Positions 1 through 5,106 of a DNA stretch of 9,219 nt are shown piece by piece. A program made the translations under genes and the position numbers. The DNA comes from an uncultured Rhodospirillales bacterium (GTDB lineage: Bacteria > Pseudomonadota > Alphaproteobacteria > Rhodospirillales > Defluviicoccaceae). The notes beneath the pieces were generated by a model. The model was given only the letters and a program-made list of their open reading frames with translations. It was not told the origin of the DNA and did not search any database. Position 1 is the first letter of the stretch; the number at the start of each line of letters is the position of its first letter. Location: positions 1 through 9,219 of the forward strand of contig CAKZLS010000169.1 of assembly GCA_937127205.1 (NCBI GenBank), written 5' to 3'.

Positions 1-408
1 TACCCCTACCGGATCGGCGTCGACGACGGAAAGCTGTTCATCCGCGTCCAGCCCCCGGACGATGCCGAGAGCGCCGGCCGGAACCCGCCGAAAGTCTATG
101 TGTTTCAGCACAAAACCCTGGACACTCGGCGACTGAATATCGACTTCAAGACCGTCCAAGACGGCCGGGTCGACGACCCGGAGATCGACGCTCTCAATGA
201 GAGACAATTGATCACCGACCCGACGAGCCCGGATGGATTCCGTTTCGAGCCGCCCCGCCACTCTTCGGGCCTCGGCGTGGTCGGCAGTCTGTTTGGCTTC
301 GACCGCAACCGTAATGACTATGTCCTGAAAAAAGGCGCGCGGGTGATCGCTCTGGAAACCCCGGATCGTCACCGTCCGGCCCAGTTCATCGCTTGGGTGG
401 GCAAATGA
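1..408 (+). CDS. C-terminal part of a protein of unknown function, upstream partner of a DUF2157 gene
   Basis: The frame is open from the first base of the window to the TGA at 406-408, giving 135 residues of a gene whose start lies off the left edge. The GTG at 100 is an internal valine codon; the frame runs on upstream of it without a stop. I do not recognise the family. The visible part is hydrophilic, with no membrane helix. It begins with a basic/acidic beta-rich stretch (YPYRIGVDDGKLFIRVQPP) and ends with a Gly/Phe-rich segment (about residues 95-108, GLGVVGSLFGFDRN) followed by a strand-like KKGARVIALE. Its stop overlaps the ATG of the next gene (ATGA), so the two are very likely translated from one mRNA. 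Genes beside DUF2157 proteins are often GDYXXLXY-type proteins, but I see no clear GDYXXLXY motif here and do not assign that name. The call as a real gene rests on the overlap and codon use; the function is unknown. Confidence 0.72.
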   Translation, partial: YPYRIGVDDGKLFIRVQPPDDAESAGRNPPKVYVFQHKTLDTRRLNIDFKTVQDGRVDDPEIDALNERQLITDPTSPDGFRFEPPRHSSGLGVVGSLFGFDRNRNDYVLKKGARVIALETPDRHRPAQFIAWVGK

Positions 409-1343
409 GCGACAAGCGCGAGGCATTGGCTGAAATCGCCGCGCTGGCGGAGAAGCACCATATCGAGCCGGACGAAATCGCCGCCTACCTGTCCGGCACG
501 TCATCACCGGAAAAAGACGGCGCCGTCCTCGGCAGGCTGTTGAGCTACATCGGTGGGGCCTTTGTGTTCTCCGGTGTCGGCTTGCTGATCAGTTTCCTCT
601 GGGATGACATTGGCGGCGCCGAGCGGGTGATCCTGACCTTCGGCTCCGGGTTGGCGGCATTTGTCCTCGCTATGGTGTGCGCCCGCGACCCGCGCCACGA
701 CAAAGCCGTTACGCCGATCTTTCTCGTGGCCGCGTGTTTGCAGCCGACAGGCTTGTTTGTCTTTCTCGACGAGTTCATGCCGCATTCCGGCGATCCGGAA
801 ATTGCCGCGACGTTGGTTTTCGGCGTTCTCGCCCTGCAGCAAGTCCTGGCATTCTGGGCGCTCAAACGCACAAGTTTGTTGTTCTTCGCGCTCGTGTTCT
901 GGAACGCGTGCCTCGCTGCCGCCATGGCCGGGATGGACTTCGATGGCGAGATCGTCGGGCTCGTCCTCGGGATCTCCATGCTTTGCCTGTCCTGGGGCAT
1001 CGGCAAAACCCCGCATCGTGTCATCGTGCCGTTTTGGTACTTCGCCGGCGGTGCGGTGACACTGGGGTCATGGTGGGCGCTGTTTGAAAATACGGCGCTG
1101 GATTTGACCTTTGTCGGGCTCGGCGCGTTGTTGGTTTATGTCAGTATCCGCACCGGCAGCCGGTCGTTGCTGTTCGTATCGATCCTGGGCCTGCTGGCCT
1201 ACATGAGCTATTTCGCCTGGGAGTACTTCGCCGACATGATCGGGTGGCCCATCGCGCTGATCATCGTGGGCCTCGCCATGATCGGCGTTACCGGCTGGTC
1301 CGTGAAATTGGCGAAGAAAATTCAGCCGCACCAGAGGCCGTAA
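405..1343 (+). CDS. DUF2157-type polytopic inner-membrane protein
   Basis: The product is 312 residues from the ATG at 405. An in-frame TTG at 393 would add four residues, but the ATG overlaps the upstream stop as ATGA and has a GGGTGGG sequence just before it, so I prefer it. Residues 1-40 are a soluble, charged N-terminus (REALAEIAALAEKHHIEPDEIAAYL) that looks like the short helical head typical of DUF2157 proteins. From residue 43 on the chain is almost continuous hydrophobic segments: the first is GRLLSYIGGAFVFSGVGLL, followed by a WDD turn, and then about eight or nine more. It ends with a basic tail (KLAKKIQPHQRP). The order of soluble head, first helix with YIGG and then a polytopic core fits DUF2157, a family with no established biochemical function. 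The gene ends 8 bases from the convergent hydrolase gene. Membrane location is clear; the family call is made by eye. Confidence 0.85.
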   Translation: MSDKREALAEIAALAEKHHIEPDEIAAYLSGTSSPEKDGAVLGRLLSYIGGAFVFSGVGLLISFLWDDIGGAERVILTFGSGLAAFVLAMVCARDPRHDKAVTPIFLVAACLQPTGLFVFLDEFMPHSGDPEIAATLVFGVLALQQVLAFWALKRTSLLFFALVFWNACLAAAMAGMDFDGEIVGLVLGISMLCLSWGIGKTPHRVIVPFWYFAGGAVTLGSWWALFENTALDLTFVGLGALLVYVSIRTGSRSLLFVSILGLLAYMSYFAWEYFADMIGWPIALIIVGLAMIGVTGWSVKLAKKIQPHQRP

Positions 1344-1351
1344 ACCCCGCG

Positions 1352-2215
1352 TTAATCGAGCAGCCAGTTGCGGACCGGCTGGATCTGGTCATCGCTCATC
1401 AGCATCGGGGCGTGGCCGACACCGGCGAACTCCACCACTTTCGCCGATGGCTTGCGGGCGAGCATTTCATCGGTCGTCTCCGCGGTGAGCAGATCGGATT
1501 CGGCGCCGCGCACCACCAGTGTCGGACAGGACATGCCGTTCCACAGCGGCCACAGGTCCATGGCCTCGGAGAAGCCATCCTTGAAGGGTTCGGCAATGCG
1601 GGGGTCGTAGTGGAAGCGCCATGTGCCGGTTTCCGCGTCCTGACGGGCGGAGTGGCGGGCGAGATGGGCCCAGTGCGCGTCGGACATGGGGCCGAAGGGG
1701 CACACTTCGCGAAGATAAGCCTCTAACGCTGCCACGTCGGGGAACGAGGGATCCGTGCCTACATACTCGGCGATGCGGTCGAGCGCGTTCTTGGGAATGA
1801 ACGCGCCGATATCCACCAGCACCAGCTTGCCGAGCGGCGTCTTGGGCTGGACGGCGAGGATCATACCCACCAGTCCGCCGAGCGACGTTCCGACCCAATC
1901 CACCGTTTCCACACCGAGACGGGCGATCAGCGCCGCCATGTCCTGAGCGTATCGGGGTGGCTGATATTCATCGGGGTCGGTAAGCCAGTCGCTGCTCCCG
2001 CGTCCCGGCAGGTCGACGCAGACCACCCGGTATTGATCCTCCAAGGCGCGTGCGAGGAAATCGAAATCGCGGCTGCGGCGGGTCAGGCCGGGGACGCAGA
2101 TCAGCACCCGGTCATTAGCGGGGTCGCCCCATTCGGTGTAGGCGATGGAATGGAAGCCTCGCGGGCCCAGGCCCAGAAAGCTCTTTTCGGTCATGGTCAT
2201 GGCATGTATGTCCAT
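1352..2215 (-). CDS. alpha/beta hydrolase (esterase/lipase-like, substrate unknown)
   Basis: This is an alpha/beta-hydrolase-fold enzyme of 287 residues from the ATG at 2215. Visible elements are the oxyanion region VPGLTRRSRDFDFLA (41-55), the strand and turn VVCVDLPGRGSSD (64-76), the nucleophile elbow VGTSLGG with Ser111, a helical cap (about 140-210), the acid strand VVRGAESDLL with Asp241, and GVGHAPML with His268. The triad Ser111-Asp241-His268 is complete. No signal peptide is seen, so it is probably cytoplasmic. It could cleave an ester, lactone, peptide or C-C bond; the sequence does not tell which. The frame stays open upstream to an ATG at 2296, but that start would overlap the binding-protein gene by 71 bases and add a non-family-like tail. 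The ATG at 2215 lies 10 bases past that gene's stop; the ATGs at 2200 and 2194 are also possible. It is probably co-transcribed with the TAXI gene. Confidence 0.9.
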   Translation of the reverse strand: MDIHAMTMTEKSFLGLGPRGFHSIAYTEWGDPANDRVLICVPGLTRRSRDFDFLARALEDQYRVVCVDLPGRGSSDWLTDPDEYQPPRYAQDMAALIARLGVETVDWVGTSLGGLVGMILAVQPKTPLGKLVLVDIGAFIPKNALDRIAEYVGTDPSFPDVAALEAYLREVCPFGPMSDAHWAHLARHSARQDAETGTWRFHYDPRIAEPFKDGFSEAMDLWPLWNGMSCPTLVVRGAESDLLTAETTDEMLARKPSAKVVEFAGVGHAPMLMSDDQIQPVRNWLLD

Positions 2216-2225
2216 ATCGCTGTTC

Positions 2226-3263
2226 TTATTCCGAGGACTCGTTCGGTGGTTGGCGCCAGTCGATGTCGGCATCCTGAAAGTATCGGATGGCACCAAAATG
2301 GAGCGGAGCCGATAGGCCGTCCGTGACCATCTGTTCTTTTTCGAGCGTGGCCAACGCCGGATGAAGCGACCTGAACTCGTCGAAATTCTCGAACACGGCT
2401 TTCACGATCTGGTAGACGATCGCGGGGTCGGTACCGATGGTGCCGACCAAGGTCGCTCCTACGCCGAAGGTTTCCACGTCCTGGGGGGTGCCGAGATACA
2501 TTTCACGCGGGATCGCGGCTCTCCGGTAGTACGGTTGGGCCGCGACCAGCCGGTCGATGGCGTCGCCGGTCACCGGTACCAGCACGGCATCGCAGTTGCT
2601 TATGGCGTCGGCAATGGATTGGTTGGGATGCCCGACCGTAAAAACGATGGCGTCGACCTGATCCTCGCAAAGCGCCTGAGCCTGGTCTTCGGAGGGCAGC
2701 TCAGACGCGATCTCGAAATCGTCCAGGCTCCATCCGAACGCCTTCATCACCACGTCCATCGTTCCGCGCTGGCCAGATCCCTGATTTCCGATGTTCACCC
2801 GCTTTCCCTTCAGATCCTCAAAGCGGTTAATACCGGAGTCGCGTCGGGCGACGACCGTGAACGGCTCCGGATGAAGGGAAAAGACCGAACGCAGGTTTCG
2901 ATTGGCGCCGACTTCCTTAAAAGGGCCGGTGCCGCCGTAGGCGTGATTATGCAGATCCGATTGAGCGAGCGCCAGTTCGAGCCTGGCCGCCCGAAGATCC
3001 CTGAGATTCGCGGCCGACCCATCGGTACTCTCGGCGACGCAACGAATTCCGTGGTCCAGACGATTCCGGTTGAGAAGTTCACAGATGACCCCGCCTACCG
3101 GGTAGTACACACCGACCTTTCCGCCCGTTCCCATGGTGATCAATCGCAAGTCCGGAGCGGCCTTGGCCATGGTGGCGACAGCAACGACCGATAACACCAT
3201 CGCGGACAGCGGAATCGCTGTTAGCGATCCCGCGCCGAACAATCGAAACAGACTGAGTGTCAA
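2226..3263 (-). CDS. TAXI-family TRAP transporter solute-binding protein
   Basis: This is a periplasmic binding protein of the TAXI (TRAP-associated extracytoplasmic immunogenic) family, 345 residues from a TTG at 3263. Residues 1-36 form a signal peptide: a long hydrophobic core ending AVATMAKAA before the mature protein. The mature part opens with the family hallmark TMGTGGKVGVYYPVGG (43-58). STDGSAANL follows at 79-87 and AQSD at 100-103. Hinge and second-lobe elements are GKRVNIGNQGSGQRGTM (153-169) and FTVGHPN (208-214). Length and motif order match the family. Such proteins deliver small acids or amino acids (glutamate and dicarboxylates in studied cases) to a fused DctQM permease. No permease is in the window, so this one is either an orphan or feeds a distant transporter. 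Four cysteines are present (about 61, 75, 199, 224). An in-frame TTG at 3272 is an alternative start. The hydrolase gene follows 10 bases downstream. Confidence 0.93.
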   Translation of the reverse strand: MTLSLFRLFGAGSLTAIPLSAMVLSVVAVATMAKAAPDLRLITMGTGGKVGVYYPVGGVICELLNRNRLDHGIRCVAESTDGSAANLRDLRAARLELALAQSDLHNHAYGGTGPFKEVGANRNLRSVFSLHPEPFTVVARRDSGINRFEDLKGKRVNIGNQGSGQRGTMDVVMKAFGWSLDDFEIASELPSEDQAQALCEDQVDAIVFTVGHPNQSIADAISNCDAVLVPVTGDAIDRLVAAQPYYRRAAIPREMYLGTPQDVETFGVGATLVGTIGTDPAIVYQIVKAVFENFDEFRSLHPALATLEKEQMVTDGLSAPLHFGAIRYFQDADIDWRQPPNESSE

Positions 3264-3273
3264 GACAGGCAAA

Positions 3274-3279
3274 TCCTCC
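3274..3279 (-). promoter_or_regulatory. Shine-Dalgarno sequence of the TAXI gene
   Basis: GGAGGA is read leftward here. The in-frame TGA further upstream leaves only TTG codons near it as starts: 3272 (about 2 bases away, too close) and 3263 (about 11 bases from the GGAGG core). I chose 3263. A rare TTG start suggests modest translation. Confidence 0.6.
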
Positions 3280-3429
3280 GGAACGTCTCAAAGGTTGACC
3301 GCTTCCCTCAGGATAAGGCTTTGCCGCGTCCCGGCATAGCCTAACGACTCCACTTTTCCGGCAGTATTTTCAGGCTCACGCGCCATATGGGAGACTACGC
3401 AGCAGGCCAGCAAGGAGGAGTTTGGTTTT
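3280..3429. other. divergent intergenic region between the TAXI and MscS genes
   Basis: This region must hold the promoters for the leftward TAXI-hydrolase pair and the rightward channel gene. I could not find a convincing -35/-10 pair for either. A TTGACC at about 3295 on the plus strand resembles a -35, but no good -10 lies 16-18 bases downstream. A CCATATGG palindrome sits at 3383-3390. There is no ORF of note and no hairpin with a T-run. Confidence 0.5.
3414..3420 (+). promoter_or_regulatory. Shine-Dalgarno sequence of the MscS-type gene
   Basis: AAGGAGGAG lies ahead of the ATG at 3430, with about 11 bases between the GGAGG core and the start. This is long but usable, and it supports 3430 over the ATG at 3481, which has no such sequence in front. 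Confidence 0.7.
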
Positions 3430-4773
3430 ATGTATGGGTATGAAAGAATTGTCGATTGGATCGCGCTTCGCAATTTTCAAATGAAGAGCGAACACTGGCT
3501 ACTGACAGAGCTGCTCGTCTGGTCAACGCTTGTCCAGCTGGCGGTAATCGGGCTTGGAATGGTTGCCGCGTTCTATTTGGCGCGGCCGGCAAAGAAGCGT
3601 TTGCAGGCGAGGATTTCGGGTGCCTGGGCAAGCAGGCGGACGGTCGCGCGTATGATCGGCGTCGTCCAGTCCATTACCTATCCAGGAATGGCACTTGTCC
3701 TTCTGGGTTTCGCAATTGTGGTGTGTTCGGCGCTCGGCTGGCCGTATCTGCTGTTGAGCACATGGGTCAATCTGCTTGGTGTCTGGATCATCATCCGGAT
3801 GACGTCCAACCTGATCAAGAATGAAACCCTAGCGCGCTTGATCGCGATCGCCGCATTCACCATCGCCACGCTCAATATCCTGGACCTGGTGCAGCCAACA
3901 ATCCTGTTTCTGGACAGCGTGGGCACGCGGGTTGGCGGCGTGCACCTTTCGATTTTCGAGGTTTTAAAGGCCGGTCTTCAGCTCGCCGTACTTCTGTGGG
4001 CCGCGCTCGCGGGCTCGCGGATTCTCGAGCACCGCATGAAAACTGTCCGCGGCCTGACCCCATCATTTCAAGTGCTGACCGGCAAGCTTATCCGGATTTC
4101 GCTGATCACGGTGGCTTTCCTGATCGCATTGAGCAGTGTCGGTATCGACCTGACCGCGTTCGCCGTGTTTACCGGCGCGGTCGGCGTCGGCGTCGGTTTC
4201 GGGTTGCAGAAGCTGGTATCAAACCTGATCAGCGGCGTTATCCTGCTGCTCGACCGGTCAATCAAGCCGGGCGACGTTATCGAAGTGGGTGAGACTTTCG
4301 GCTGGGTATCGGCATTGAACGCCCGCTACGCATCGGTAACAACGCGGGATGGCATAGAATGGCTTATCCCCAACGAGGACCTGATCACCCAGCGGGTGAC
4401 CAACCTCTCGTACAGCAGCGAACAGCTCCGGCTGTTGCTCCCGTTCGGTATCTCGTACGACTCTAATGTGCGTATGGCCATTAAGCTCGCCGTAGAGGCG
4501 GCAACCGACGTAACGCGGGTCCTGGACAATCCCGCGCCGGTCTGCCGGGTAATGGGCTTTGGCGACAGCTCCGTGGATTTGGAGTTGCGCATCTGGATCA
4601 ACGATCCGGTCAATGGTGTGGTCAATGTCCGCAGCGAAATCCTGCTCGGCATGTGGGACAAATTCCACGAACAAGACATCAGCATTCCGTTCCCGCAACG
4701 CGACCTCCATATTAAGAGCGGCTCGGAGCTGAATGTGACCATGAACCGCATTCGGGAAACCGCTTCGGGGTGA
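3430..4773 (+). CDS. MscS-family mechanosensitive ion channel
   Basis: The product is a 447-residue inner-membrane channel that opens under membrane tension to release solutes during hypo-osmotic shock. Hydrophobic segments lie at about 31-51, 83-103, 107-124, 134-152, 178-195, 219-239 and 241-262. The last is the Gly/Ala-rich pore helix (VFTGAVGVGVGFGLQKL) running into VSNLISGVILLLDRSIKPGD, the most conserved part of the family. Residues 275-330 form the beta domain (VIEVGETFGWVSALNARYASV, then GIEWLIPNEDLI). The C-terminal alpha/beta domain follows, with ISIPFPQRDLHI at 417-428. E. coli MscS has 286 residues and three helices; this protein has about four additional N-terminal helices, as in larger MscS-like subfamilies. 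It stands alone, divergent from the TAXI gene and 329 bases upstream of tamA. No terminator with a T-run follows, so read-through toward tamA is possible. Subfamily and gating properties cannot be read from sequence. Confidence 0.93.
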   Translation: MYGYERIVDWIALRNFQMKSEHWLLTELLVWSTLVQLAVIGLGMVAAFYLARPAKKRLQARISGAWASRRTVARMIGVVQSITYPGMALVLLGFAIVVCSALGWPYLLLSTWVNLLGVWIIIRMTSNLIKNETLARLIAIAAFTIATLNILDLVQPTILFLDSVGTRVGGVHLSIFEVLKAGLQLAVLLWAALAGSRILEHRMKTVRGLTPSFQVLTGKLIRISLITVAFLIALSSVGIDLTAFAVFTGAVGVGVGFGLQKLVSNLISGVILLLDRSIKPGDVIEVGETFGWVSALNARYASVTTRDGIEWLIPNEDLITQRVTNLSYSSEQLRLLLPFGISYDSNVRMAIKLAVEAATDVTRVLDNPAPVCRVMGFGDSSVDLELRIWINDPVNGVVNVRSEILLGMWDKFHEQDISIPFPQRDLHIKSGSELNVTMNRIRETASG

Positions 4774-4894
4774 TTCGAACGGCAAACCGGCGGTCGAAAC
4801 GGTTGCAGACGATACGGTTATTTCGTCGGTGTATTTGTGGCGCACCGTTCAATGGATTTCGAGGAGCGAACCCGCAAGGAGGTGCGTTCACGCC

Positions 4895-4927
4895 ATGTTT
4901 TTTGGGCCACGCAAACTGGAACAATAG
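4895..4927 (+). CDS. possible 10-codon leader ORF (MFFGPRKLEQ)
   Basis: An AAGGAGGTG sequence at 4876-4884, the best Shine-Dalgarno match in the window, precedes an ATG at 4895 by about 12 bases. The ORF encodes MFFGPRKLEQ and ends in TAG. It could be a leader peptide, the remnant of a decayed gene, or chance. The -35 element of the promoter motif at 4918 lies inside it, so only a transcript started further upstream could carry it. I see no attenuator hairpin behind it and do not recognise the peptide. Confidence 0.22.
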   Translation: MFFGPRKLEQ

Positions 4928-4942
4928 ACCGTCCGCGACGTT
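4918..4942 (+). promoter_or_regulatory. candidate EcfG (general stress response) promoter
   Basis: GGAAC at 4918-4922 and CGTT at 4939-4942 are separated by exactly 16 bases. This is a perfect match to the GGAAC-N16/17-CGTT consensus of the alphaproteobacterial ECF sigma factor EcfG. Transcription would start near 4950 and run rightward into tamA, about 150 bases downstream. The motif lies in the intergenic region, in the correct orientation for tamAB. Its assignment rests on the motif alone and on the organism being an alphaproteobacterium. Confidence 0.5.
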
Positions 4943-4983
4943 TCATTACGGCGCCGGATTGCGGTCCGTACCAGGTTGGATGT

Positions 4984-5106
4984 ATGAACCTGCTACCGTC
5001 GTTGGGGAAAATCGTGATCGGGGAGCAGGCAGACGCAGGGGCGCTGTTCGCCATCGCTTTAGATATGCTGCGGCAACCGATCTTGATTAGGCATTGGCCA
5101 ACATGA
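4984..5106 (+). CDS. possible 40-residue small ORF overlapping the tamA start
   Basis: From the ATG at 4984 the frame encodes 40 residues, MNLLPSLGKIVIGEQADAGA followed by a second hydrophobic/basic half ending RHWPT. Its TGA overlaps the ATG of tamA as ATGA. About 70 percent of third codon positions are G or C, as expected for a coding frame here, but the ORF is short. The ribosome site is weak (AGGTTGG, about 8 bases upstream). The same frame is open back to a GTG at 4837 (89 residues). If translated it could couple translation to tamA, whose own ribosome site is poor. No family is recognised and it may be chance. Confidence 0.3.
   Translation: MNLLPSLGKIVIGEQADAGALFAIALDMLRQPILIRHWPT

Larger units (their letters stand above)
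4774..5102. other. intergenic region upstream of tamA without an established gene
   Basis: This is the longest gap in the window. It contains an EcfG-type promoter match (4918-4942), a strong Shine-Dalgarno sequence with a 10-codon ORF (4876-4927) and a possible 40-codon ORF (4984-5106); each is described separately. A weak imperfect hairpin (4782-4806, seven pairs with one bulge and a 10-base loop) just after the channel gene lacks a T-run. No other RNA gene or repeat is seen. Longer open frames crossing the gap on both strands look like chance. Confidence 0.5.

Noticed and set aside
504..1024. Leftward open frames of 159-170 codons opposite the DUF2157 gene
   Set aside because: Their composition is strongly hydrophilic, as expected of the complement of a membrane-protein gene, and they lack start signals.
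1360..1380. CAGCC...GGCTG hairpin near the hydrolase 3' end
   Set aside because: A five-pair stem with an 11-base loop inside coding sequence and no T-run; not a credible terminator.
2361..3194. A 277-codon rightward open frame opposite the TAXI gene
   Set aside because: The opposite strand encodes a complete TAXI protein with signal peptide and family motifs; this frame is a GC-rich shadow with no recognisable motif.
3280..3304. A second GGAAC in the divergent intergenic region as another EcfG promoter
   Set aside because: The bases 16-17 positions downstream read GCTT/CTTC, not CGTT, so the -10 half does not match.
4782..4806. Imperfect hairpin after the MscS gene as a terminator
   Set aside because: Seven pairs with a bulge and a 10-base loop, and no T-run after it; too weak to call.
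4258..4845. A 195-codon leftward open frame opposite the end of the MscS gene
   Set aside because: It covers the conserved beta and C-terminal domains of MscS on the other strand and has no motif or ribosome site of its own.
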